Shown: one piece after another, positions 45,028 to 52,690 of the stretch | Layout: each line of letters begins with the position of its first letter | How positions within the stretch are numbered: the stretch's first letter is position 1 | Program-made: the position numbers and the translations under genes | The notes under the pieces: model-generated | What the model was told of the DNA's origin: nothing | Seen by the model: only the letters and a program-made list of their open reading frames with translations | The model's database searches: none | From: Zoogloea sp021286885 | GTDB lineage: Bacteria > Pseudomonadota > Gammaproteobacteria > Burkholderiales > Rhodocyclaceae | NCBI RefSeq assembly: GCF_041915215.1 | Contig: NZ_JAYSBV010000014.1 | Strand: one strand, 5' to 3' | Length of the DNA: 64,000 nucleotides

Positions 45028-46485
45028 ATGGCCCCCCGTCTGCGCCCCCTGGCGACCCTGTTTGCCCTTTACGCCAGCCTCCCCGGCGCCACCCAGGCGG
45101 GGGAGGGCGCCCCCGTGTTGGCCAGCGTCAAGCTCCTGGAGCGGGGCGAGGGGGCTGATCTGATCTGCCCCCAGGGGAGCAGCGTGCCGCGCAAGCCCAC
45201 CCCAGCCCCCTCGGCCACGCCCCGGCCCACCCCCGCGCCGCCCCAGGCCCTGGAAATCCCCGACCCCGACGAAACCCGCGAACTGCTGCGCCAGCTCGCC
45301 CGCCCCGAGATCCGCCAGAGCGCTGGTTTGGCCGAAAGCAGCCCGCCCCCGCCCCTCCCGCCCGGCAGCCTGTTTGCCTCACCCCCCGCCGGCCAGCCCC
45401 TGCGGGTGGCGATCTGGGGCGATAGCCACCTGGCCGCCGGCTTCTTCACCGAAGAAATCGTGCGCCAGCTCCAACTCAGCCCCGCCCAGGTCGAAAGCAG
45501 CTGGATTCCCGCCCAGATGAACCGCCCCGGCGTGCGCCTGCCCGTCCGTAAAACCTGCGTGGGCCCCGGCTGGCGCTACGAGCCTGCCTATGCCCGGGCC
45601 GACGCCGCCAGCGCCCCCGGCCCCGGGCTGGTCAACCTGCTGGCCGAAGAAGCCGGCGCCCAGCTCGCCTGGGACTTGCGCAGCTCTGGCAGCCCCGCCA
45701 GCGTCCAGCTCCTCTACCAGCAAACCCCCGAGCCCATCCAGATCAGCCTGCAACTGGATGGCGGCCCCGAGCAGAGCCTCACCCTGCGCGGCCAGCCCGG
45801 CCCCGCCCGCCTCGAAATCAGCGCCGACGGCCCCATCCGCACGCTCCAGCTCCGGCTCCAGGAAGGCCGCCTGCGGATGCACGGCCTCGCCCTCCCGCCC
45901 AGGCCAGATGCCCGCCTGCATCTGGACGTCTTCGGCTACCCCGGCGCCACCGTCGCCGGCTGGAAAAACGCCGACCCCGCCTACCTCGCCCGCTGGTTTG
46001 CCGACCAGCCCCCCTACCAGCTGGTCATCCTCGAATTCGGCACCAACGAAGGCAACCTCAAACCCTTCGACCCCCAAGCCTACCGCCAGACCCTCACCCA
46101 GGCCCTGCGCCGCCTGCGCACCCTGTTCCCCGACGCCGCCTGCGTGCTCATGGCCCCCGGCGACCGGGGCGTGCTCCTGCCCCGCCGCCCCAAAACCGCC
46201 TCCACCAACCCGGCCAACCCGGTCAGCCCCAGCCTCACCGAGCGCCAACAGGCCATGCTCACCTACACCCGCATCCACCAGCACATCGGCCAGATCCAGC
46301 AAGACGTGGCCCGCGACTACCAATGCCGCAGCTGGAGCGCCCTCGACGCCCTCGGCGGCCCCGGCAGCGCCTACCGCGACGCCCACGCCACGCCACCCCT
46401 CATGGCCCGCGATTTGATCCACTTCACGGTCGCTGGCTACCAGGCCTGGGGGCGGGCGGTGGTGGGGTGGGGGTGGAGACGATAG
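45028..46485 (+). CDS. Secreted SGNH/GDSL hydrolase
   Basis: A 485-aa exported protein. Signal peptide residues 1-24 (PGATQA before GEG), a Pro-rich linker, then a two-part SGNH fold: WGDSH (Ser133), a beta-rich insertion, EFGTNEG and the C-terminal DLIHFTVAGY with Asp462 and His465. It probably removes or transfers acyl groups on a glycan in the periplasm. Position after the acyltransferase fusion and transglycosylase suggests an O-acetylpeptidoglycan esterase, but this is contextual. CGGAG lies five bases upstream of the ATG. A long in-frame upstream reading is the shadow of the previous gene. Confidence 0.82.
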   Translation: MAPRLRPLATLFALYASLPGATQAGEGAPVLASVKLLERGEGADLICPQGSSVPRKPTPAPSATPRPTPAPPQALEIPDPDETRELLRQLARPEIRQSAGLAESSPPPPLPPGSLFASPPAGQPLRVAIWGDSHLAAGFFTEEIVRQLQLSPAQVESSWIPAQMNRPGVRLPVRKTCVGPGWRYEPAYARADAASAPGPGLVNLLAEEAGAQLAWDLRSSGSPASVQLLYQQTPEPIQISLQLDGGPEQSLTLRGQPGPARLEISADGPIRTLQLRLQEGRLRMHGLALPPRPDARLHLDVFGYPGATVAGWKNADPAYLARWFADQPPYQLVILEFGTNEGNLKPFDPQAYRQTLTQALRRLRTLFPDAACVLMAPGDRGVLLPRRPKTASTNPANPVSPSLTERQQAMLTYTRIHQHIGQIQQDVARDYQCRSWSALDALGGPGSAYRDAHATPPLMARDLIHFTVAGYQAWGRAVVGWGWRR

Positions 46486-46586
46486 GCCTTGTTGCGAGAA
46501 TGGGGTTTGCATACACTCGGGAGAGTGAAATTCTGTGTATGTGAATTTAGTGGGCGTGGGATGCCTGCGTCGCTTACGGAGCCGCT

Positions 46587-47825
46587 ATGGGGCAATTGGA
46601 TGCAGCCCGGGATTTACCGCATTGGAGCGGACTAAAGTCGCTGCTGAATGAGAGCGAAGATGCAAAGAATGCATTCCTCGATATATTTCAAGGGCTGCCC
46701 TGCGCTCAGACTTCGTGCCATGAATGGGACGATGTTTCTTTGCTTGGGGAGATTGGCAGTTTGGGTTCCTGCTATGAATATTTGGCCGCTATCGATGATT
46801 TCTTCTGTGGAAATAAAATAGCATCCGAAACACATTTTCGCGTCGGTGTGGCGGTCGTTTTGTTGCTGGCGGATGTGCTGCTTCAGCAGGTTTTGCCAAG
46901 GGGGCAGGAGCCCGCTTCGCTGGTAGTGGTCGAAGGTGTCGAGCTCTTGGACGCATCTTTGGTTGCCGCACAAAAAGTCCGATTTGGTCTGTCTTTCAGG
47001 GTGGGGGCATCTGATCCTGATAATGTGTTTTTTTGTGACTACCTTCCGCTGGATGAGTTTGGGCATGAGCAGGGCGCAGCCAAACTCAGGGGGGAGTTGT
47101 GGGCCAAGTTTTATAGGCAAGAAGTCCCAAGCAGTATGAGTGAAGGGCGCTTCAAGGCAAGCATCTCAAAGTTTGCCAAAACGGTTAACGGCCTTGTGGT
47201 GGCGCTTGATGTGGCCTACAAGTTTGATTGCAAAAATGTGGATGTTGTTCTGGGTGAGTTGGGCGATTTGGGTGTGGCTCTTTTTTTGTGGCAAAAAAAA
47301 GAGAATGAAGGCGCCGTGGTGAGTGCGTTAGGTGATCTAAAGTCAGCCTTAGGTTTGATTTTTGGCTGTGAACAATGGAAGTCTTTTAAGGAGATGGGTA
47401 TGTCGGAAAAAAATACATCGGGTTCGGTAGTGAATAATGTGACTGTGAATGTGCATGGGGGGAGTTTGGCGCAAGGTGGGGTGCAGGTTGCAGGCTCTAT
47501 TGATAATCAATTTGGAATTTCGTCGGATGGGGTTTTGAGTGAGGTTGCTGTTTCATTGAATTTTTTGCGGGAGGAGCTCAAGCAGCTTGGTTCGTCTGAG
47601 CACGTAAAAGATATTCTTGATGACTTGAATGAAGTTGAGAAATCAACGGCGTCCGGGAAGGTGGCTAAAGAAGATGTCAAGTTTGTGGAGCGCAGTTTGA
47701 AGGGAATGGAAAGCACGGCAAAACTCCTTGAGGCTGGAGGGAAAGTCGTGGAGGGCGTTCAAAAGTTGAGTGCGGCACTCAAGCCTGTGCTGGCGGCGGT
47801 AGTGTCTGCTTCTGTGGGGGGGTAA
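46587..47825 (+). CDS. Unrecognised accessory protein at the head of the MoxR module
   Basis: A 412-aa protein of visibly lower GC than its neighbours. No domain is recognised. Residues 1-270 look globular with several cysteines (CAQTSCHEW, FFCGNK, FFCDYLPLDEF) and hydrophobic stretches; residues 272-412 start with an Asn/Gly/Val-rich patch (SVVNNVTVNVHGG) and continue as a helical, coiled-coil-like region, ending in a short hydrophobic tail. A strong ribosome-binding site precedes an internal in-frame ATG at 47400, so a separate 141-residue C-terminal form is likely. It precedes the AAA+ gene by four bases, which suggests one operon, and may encode the effector or adaptor of that module. Confidence 0.6.
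   Translation: MGQLDAARDLPHWSGLKSLLNESEDAKNAFLDIFQGLPCAQTSCHEWDDVSLLGEIGSLGSCYEYLAAIDDFFCGNKIASETHFRVGVAVVLLLADVLLQQVLPRGQEPASLVVVEGVELLDASLVAAQKVRFGLSFRVGASDPDNVFFCDYLPLDEFGHEQGAAKLRGELWAKFYRQEVPSSMSEGRFKASISKFAKTVNGLVVALDVAYKFDCKNVDVVLGELGDLGVALFLWQKKENEGAVVSALGDLKSALGLIFGCEQWKSFKEMGMSEKNTSGSVVNNVTVNVHGGSLAQGGVQVAGSIDNQFGISSDGVLSEVAVSLNFLREELKQLGSSEHVKDILDDLNEVEKSTASGKVAKEDVKFVERSLKGMESTAKLLEAGGKVVEGVQKLSAALKPVLAAVVSASVGG
47388..47402 (+). promoter_or_regulatory. Internal ribosome-binding site and in-frame ATG
   Basis: AAGGAG at 47388-47393, six bases, then ATG at 47400 in the same frame as the 412-aa protein. It would yield a 141-aa product starting MSEKNTSGSV, matching the boundary between the globular half and the helical half. 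Confidence 0.55.
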
Positions 47826-47829
47826 TACT

Positions 47830-48858
47830 GTGCGGGGGCTTTTCTCGAACGTATACGATGGTCTTGTAAGCCCGGTTGACACCACCTGGCACCAATGGGC
47901 CCAAGCCGAAATAGACGCCCTGCGTCTGGCCTATGCTGCAGGGCGTCCGCTGCTGGTGCGGGGGGAGCCCGGTACGGGTAAAACCCAGTTGGCCCGGGCG
48001 GCGGCCCAGGCGCTGGGCTGGAAGCTCCATGCCGAAACCATCCATCCCCGGTTTGAGCCCCATGAGTTGCGTTACCGCTTTGATGCGGTGCGCCGGCTGG
48101 CCGATGCCCAGGCCCAGCAGACCCTGGATGACACCTGCTACTGGCAGCCGGGGGTGCTCTGGAAAGCGTATGGCTGGGCGGAAGCTCAGGCGTATTTGCC
48201 AGCAGCCGAGCAAAATCAAAACCCGACGGGCCATGTGGTGCTGATTGACGAGATCGACAAGGCCGATAGCGATCTGCCCAATAGCCTGCTGGAGGTGCTG
48301 GGCCAGCGCCGTTTCAACATTCCGGCCCTGGGGTTGGAAATTGGCGGGGGCGCAAGCGGGAAAGACCGGCCCCAGCCCCTGGTCATCATCACCACCAACG
48401 AGGAACGGGAACTCCCTGCCGCCTTCTTGCGCCGGTGCGTGGTCTTGAGCCTGGCGCCGGATGCGGATTATCACGCATGGTTAATCCAGCGGGGGCAGGC
48501 CCACTTTGGCGCGCTGCCCGGCGTCCCCGGGCGAGAACAGCCTTTGCTGGCCCCAGAGCTCTTGGCCGAGGCTGCCCGCCAACTGGTGGCCGACCGGGAT
48601 GCCTTAGGCAGCCTGGGTTTATCCCGCCCGGGCTTGGCTGAATACCTGGATTTGCTGTACGCCCTGCACACCCTGATTCCGCCCAATGAGGCTCAGGTCG
48701 ATGCCGAAGCCCGCACCCGCGAGCAGCAGACTTGGCTTAAGCGTTTGTCGGCCTATAGCTTCTTGAAGCACCCGGTGGACGATGGCAGCAGCCCGGCCCA
48801 CCAGCCCAGCCAAGCCCGGGGGCGCAGGGAGGATGCAGCCGGGCAGGAGCCCCGCTGA
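47830..48858 (+). CDS. MoxR-type AAA+ ATPase
   Basis: A 342-aa cytoplasmic ATPase. Walker A GEPGTGKT is at residues 45-52, Walker B VVLIDEIDKAD around 140, and sensor 1 VIITTNEERELP near residue 190. MoxR ATPases act as chaperones that remodel or activate partner proteins, typically alongside vWA-domain proteins. It uses a GTG start with a G-rich stretch upstream, and its stop overlaps the next start (ATGA). The linkage to an FGE-type protein places it in the MoxR-centred class of NTP-dependent conflict modules. Confidence 0.88.
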   Translation: MRGLFSNVYDGLVSPVDTTWHQWAQAEIDALRLAYAAGRPLLVRGEPGTGKTQLARAAAQALGWKLHAETIHPRFEPHELRYRFDAVRRLADAQAQQTLDDTCYWQPGVLWKAYGWAEAQAYLPAAEQNQNPTGHVVLIDEIDKADSDLPNSLLEVLGQRRFNIPALGLEIGGGASGKDRPQPLVIITTNEERELPAAFLRRCVVLSLAPDADYHAWLIQRGQAHFGALPGVPGREQPLLAPELLAEAARQLVADRDALGSLGLSRPGLAEYLDLLYALHTLIPPNEAQVDAEARTREQQTWLKRLSAYSFLKHPVDDGSSPAHQPSQARGRREDAAGQEPR

Positions 48859-51734
48859 TGAGCGCCCCCCACGGGAAGGCCCAGCTCGGGCGGGCAGATC
48901 TGCTACGGGCCTGGGTGGGCCTGCATGGCCCTCGGTCAGAAGCCCTGGATGAAGCTGCCCTGGCTGGAGTAGGGGCGCGTTTGGGGTTTGCCCCCCACGC
49001 CCCTGAGGCGCCTGGGTGGCCGGGTATCGAAATGATGTTTCGGGGCGCTGAGCCCGCGCCCGCGCTTGGGGCTGTACCTGAGGCGGAACCCGAATATGCC
49101 CCCATCCCCGTAGCCCCGCCACTCCAGACGCGCTTTTTGGCCCTGCTCCAGACGCTGGAGCAGCCCACCCGGGGCAGCGATGCCTTCACGCCCGCCGCCG
49201 AGCAGCCTTTCCTGACCCCCGCCGATTGTGGGCCGCGCCCCGGCGCCCAGCCCATGCCTTTCCGGCCTCTGGTGCCCACGTCCCGCCTGTGGCCGGCCCT
49301 CAAGCAGTCTGTGGCCCAGCCCCAGGCGCGGGGGGTGGATGTGCCCCGGCTGGTGGATCAGGTGGCCCGGGGGGAAATGCTGGCCCGTCTGCCGCGCCAA
49401 AGTCGTCAAGGGGCGGTGGGGCAGGTGTGGGTGGTGCGGGATGTGGCGCGCCGCCTGATTCCGTGCGACGAGGATTATCAGCAGATTCTGGCCGAAATCC
49501 GCCGCCTGTTTGGCCCGGATCAGGTCTGGCTATGGATTGTGGATGACGACCCCCGGGCTGTGGGCTGGGTGTATCGGGGGCGGGCCGAGGTGGCCCGGGT
49601 GTCTGGCCCCATGCCCCCGCCTCCGGTGGGTATGCCGGTGCTTATTCTGGGGGATCTGGGCCGGCTGGCCCGGGCGCCCCGGCAGGCCCGGGCCTGGGAT
49701 GCCGCCTGCCAGCGCTGGGCGGCTGGTGGAGCGTTGCCCGTGGCCTGGCTGCCCGCCAGCCCGGCCCGGGTGGCCCCCGGGCTCACGCCCCATGTGCGTG
49801 CCTATAGCCTGGGGCCTGGCCCCCTGCGCCCCGTGGCGCCCCGGCCCGAGGGGGCGCCCCATGCGGATGAAAGCCTGGAAAGCCTGCTCACCCGGCTCGC
49901 CTGTGCGCTCCGGGTCGAGCCCCGTTTGTTGCGGGACGTGCGCCGCCTCGCCCCCGAAACCGCCCAGGAGCCCGCCCTGGAGGTGCTGGCCTGGGATGCG
50001 CCCCAGGTGGCGAGCGGCTACCGTTGCTGCGAACTGCGCCCCGCCCGGTTGCCGGCTTACCGGGCCCGTTTTGCGGCCCTGTCCGCACCCCAGCAAGATG
50101 CGGTGCTGGGTACGATGCTGGCCCATCATGCCTCGGGCGGGCGCTCCACCGAAACCCTGGAGGCCCTGATCTGGCACGCCCATGTGGGCAGGCTGCCCCT
50201 TGGCACCGCAGCCCAGCACAGGCTCCAGGAGGCCGCCGAATGGTTCCACCGCCTGACCGAATCCCCCCAGCCCCCCGGCGATCTCGCCGGCTATGCCCAT
50301 GATCTGCTGGGCCGCCAACAGGCCGACGCCCGCCTGATGGAAGCCCAATCCCCGGCACTCTCCCGCCTCTGGGCCCTCACCGGCCAGCTCCAGCCCCCTG
50401 CAGGGCTCAGGGCCGCAGATGTAGCCCAGGCGCTGAATGCACCCGCCGGGCCCGAGGAGCGCAGCTATCTGCTGATCCAGCGCGGGCAACAGGTATTTCT
50501 GGAGCCTGAAACGCTCCAGCGCTTCCCGTGGCCCAAGGTGCGTATCCGGGGAGAGTGGTTTGAGTGGGGGAGGGAGGGGGAGAGCTCCCAGAGCTTAAGA
50601 ATCCCGTCAGAGGGAGAAAGGCTAGGATTACCACTGTCGCTGTCGCAGGGGAATGTGGTTTATGTATTAAGGGATAGCCTTAGAATTTATCGGTTTGTAT
50701 GGCTATTAAGGCCGTCTTGGAGTAGCTGTCTGGGTTTTGATCGGCAAGGATTGTATGTGTTCTTGTCCCCAATTTTTGAAGTTGGTTTAAAGCTGATGTG
50801 GCAGTGTTGTGATGATCACAAGAGTGTTGTAAAGGTTGGTGGGAGTGGTTTTTCGACGACCGCAGTGACGGTTGAGTTGAATAGAGATGACTTTTCTATT
50901 CGGGCTCTTTCTAAGTTTAGGCGTGGATTTTCGGTAAAAAAAGTTTCTCAGCTTCCTCATAATGGAAGATTGTCTTTTGGCGCAGACTTGGAGTTTGGCG
51001 CTTACGTGGATATTGAGATTGGTTCAGGCTCCCAGCGTTTGCGTTGGATTCCCGCCGGAGAGTTTTGGATGGGGACGCCTGATAGTGAACAGGCACGAGA
51101 TGAGAGTGAGAGGCCGCGTCATCGTGTGCGCTTAAGCCATGGTTACTGGCTGGCAGATACTGCGTGTAGCCAAGCTTTTTGGAGTGCTCTGATGGGAGGC
51201 AATCCGAGCCATTTTGAAGCACCGCTCCATCCAGTAGAAATGGTGACCTGGAGGGAGGTTCGTGAGTTCTTGGCAGCTTTGGAGCGTTTGTTCCCTGCTG
51301 TGCAGGTAAGGCTGCCAACAGAGGCTGAATGGGAATATGCGTGTAGGGCAGGGTCTGAATCTGATTTTTCTTGGGGGGAGGGAATTGATCCTATGTTGGC
51401 TAATTGTGACTTTGGCTATGGTTACAAAGAAGGGTCGCAGGGGGGGGGTAAGAAAAGAACAGTTCAAGTAAAAAGGTTTCAGCCTAACCATTTTGGGCTT
51501 TATCAAATGCACGGAAATGTATGGGAGCTCTGTGCAGATGGGAAACGTGAGTACTCTGCAGAAGCTCAGCTTGATCCTTGGGGGCCGGAGGTTACCAGTG
51601 GGGAAAGTGTTCTTGTACGTGGTGGCTCTTGGGCGAGTGAACCTGGGTTTTTGCGTGCTGCATCCAGACACAGATTGTCTCTTGAAAAAGGTGATCCTCT
51701 TGTAGGTTTTCGATTTATGATCAGAGGTTTATAA
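48858..51734 (+). CDS. Large SAV_2336-like protein with C-terminal FGE-sulfatase (C-type-lectin) domain
   Basis: A 958-aa protein. The GC-rich N-terminal part (residues about 1-560) contains VDVPRLVDQVARGEMLARLPRQ and VWVVRDVARRLIPCDEDY, resembling the SAV_2336-type region paired with MoxR ATPases in actinobacteria, possibly a degenerate vWA fold. Base composition drops abruptly from about position 50560. The C-terminal domain (residues about 725-958) is FGE-sulfatase-like: LRWIPAGEFWMGTP, RLPTEAEWEYACRAG, YQMHGNVWELCADG, RGGSW and GFRF. The cysteine pair of true formylglycine-generating enzymes is missing near RGGSW, so sulfatase activation is unlikely. Probably the MoxR partner; the fold may bind ligand or target. 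Translationally coupled to the ATPase. Confidence 0.75.
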   Translation: MSAPHGKAQLGRADLLRAWVGLHGPRSEALDEAALAGVGARLGFAPHAPEAPGWPGIEMMFRGAEPAPALGAVPEAEPEYAPIPVAPPLQTRFLALLQTLEQPTRGSDAFTPAAEQPFLTPADCGPRPGAQPMPFRPLVPTSRLWPALKQSVAQPQARGVDVPRLVDQVARGEMLARLPRQSRQGAVGQVWVVRDVARRLIPCDEDYQQILAEIRRLFGPDQVWLWIVDDDPRAVGWVYRGRAEVARVSGPMPPPPVGMPVLILGDLGRLARAPRQARAWDAACQRWAAGGALPVAWLPASPARVAPGLTPHVRAYSLGPGPLRPVAPRPEGAPHADESLESLLTRLACALRVEPRLLRDVRRLAPETAQEPALEVLAWDAPQVASGYRCCELRPARLPAYRARFAALSAPQQDAVLGTMLAHHASGGRSTETLEALIWHAHVGRLPLGTAAQHRLQEAAEWFHRLTESPQPPGDLAGYAHDLLGRQQADARLMEAQSPALSRLWALTGQLQPPAGLRAADVAQALNAPAGPEERSYLLIQRGQQVFLEPETLQRFPWPKVRIRGEWFEWGREGESSQSLRIPSEGERLGLPLSLSQGNVVYVLRDSLRIYRFVWLLRPSWSSCLGFDRQGLYVFLSPIFEVGLKLMWQCCDDHKSVVKVGGSGFSTTAVTVELNRDDFSIRALSKFRRGFSVKKVSQLPHNGRLSFGADLEFGAYVDIEIGSGSQRLRWIPAGEFWMGTPDSEQARDESERPRHRVRLSHGYWLADTACSQAFWSALMGGNPSHFEAPLHPVEMVTWREVREFLAALERLFPAVQVRLPTEAEWEYACRAGSESDFSWGEGIDPMLANCDFGYGYKEGSQGGGKKRTVQVKRFQPNHFGLYQMHGNVWELCADGKREYSAEAQLDPWGPEVTSGESVLVRGGSWASEPGFLRAASRHRLSLEKGDPLVGFRFMIRGL

Positions 51735-51738
51735 ACCT

Positions 51739-52575
51739 ATGGCTACACTTGAATCCCGCCACCCCCCCACCTTCCCCCCGCCCTGGGCCAGTGCCTGGGG
51801 TGACGATGTTTACGGCCTCTGGGCCGACCTGAGCCTGCCAGAGCGCACCATCACCCAACGCCTGCGCTGGATTCCCCCCGGGGAGTTCTGGATGGGCTCG
51901 CCAGATAATGAGCCCGAGCGATCCGACGACGAAGGCCCACGTCACCGCGTTCGCCTGAGCCGTGGCTACTGGCTGGCCGATACCGCCTGCAGCCAGGCTT
52001 TTTGGCAGGCGGTGATGGGAGATAATAACCCGAGCTACTTTGAGTATGTCCGGGAAAACCCGGTGGAGAATGTGAGCTGGGACGATGTGCAGGGTTTCTT
52101 GCGCAAGCTGGAGAGCTTGGTACCGGATCTTGCAGCAGATTTACCCACCGAGGCGGAATGGGAGTACGCCTGTCGTGCGGGAACGGAGACGGTCTTTAGT
52201 TGGGGGAATGGGATCACACCGGAGCAGGCGAATTACGATAGTAACTATGTTTATGCGGATGGCCCCAAAGGCCAGTATCGGGAAAAAACTGTTCCAGTAA
52301 AAAGCTTTAAGCCGAATCCATGGGGCTTGTACCAGATGCACGGGAATGTTTGGGAGTGGTGTGCAGATGGGCAGAGGGAATATAGCCCCGAGGCCCAATT
52401 AGACCCGCGTGGCCCTGCAGTGTCGGATGAGGTGTGGCCTGTTGTGTGCGGTGGCTCTTGGCGCAATGAGCCCCGTAGGCTGCGGGCTGCGTATCGCTCC
52501 CAGGGGTTCCGTGTCAAGCGTTTCGATAGCTTGGGCTTCCGTTTCTCCCTGAGGTCCCCAGGCCTGGAAGGGTAA
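51739..52575 (+). CDS. FGE-sulfatase-like protein, second copy
   Basis: A 278-aa cytoplasmic protein consisting almost only of the domain seen at the end of the previous gene: LRWIPPGEFWMGSP, RGYWLADTACSQAFW, DLPTEAEWEYACRAGTE, YQMHGNVWEWCADGQREYS, CGGSWRNEPRRLRAAYRSQ. The two copies are clearly related in protein, while the DNA differs strongly in composition, so they are not a recent duplication. Catalytic FGE cysteines are not both present; one Cys precedes GGSW. The ATG lies four bases after the preceding stop. It may supply an alternative or free binding module to the MoxR system. Confidence 0.8.
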   Translation: MATLESRHPPTFPPPWASAWGDDVYGLWADLSLPERTITQRLRWIPPGEFWMGSPDNEPERSDDEGPRHRVRLSRGYWLADTACSQAFWQAVMGDNNPSYFEYVRENPVENVSWDDVQGFLRKLESLVPDLAADLPTEAEWEYACRAGTETVFSWGNGITPEQANYDSNYVYADGPKGQYREKTVPVKSFKPNPWGLYQMHGNVWEWCADGQREYSPEAQLDPRGPAVSDEVWPVVCGGSWRNEPRRLRAAYRSQGFRVKRFDSLGFRFSLRSPGLEG

Positions 52576-52635
52576 GCGGTGGCGCGGAGCGCCAGCCCCC
52601 GGAGGGGGCAGCGGCGGGGCCGGAGGCGGGGTTTC

Positions 52636-52656
52636 GGCCCGGCGGGACGCCGGGCC
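52636..52656. terminator. 9-bp GC hairpin between convergent genes
   Basis: GGCCCGGCG and CGCCGGGCC pair perfectly around a 3-base loop, 60 bases after the FGE-like gene. TTTT occurs eight bases further in GGCGATTTTGCC. Probable terminator for the plus-strand module. Confidence 0.55.
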
Positions 52657-52670
52657 GGCGATTTTGCCGG

Positions 52671-52689
52671 GGCCTGGGCAGCCCAGGCC
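52671..52689 (-). terminator. Hairpin at the end of the P450 gene
   Basis: GGCCTGGG and CCCAGGCC pair around CAG, one base beyond the P450 stop codon. There is no T-tract. Confidence 0.35.
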
Positions 52690-52690
52690 G

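Noticed and set aside
51739..52690. Diversity-generating retroelement
   Set aside because: Only the lectin-fold type of target is present; no reverse transcriptase, accessory gene or template repeat was seen in the window.
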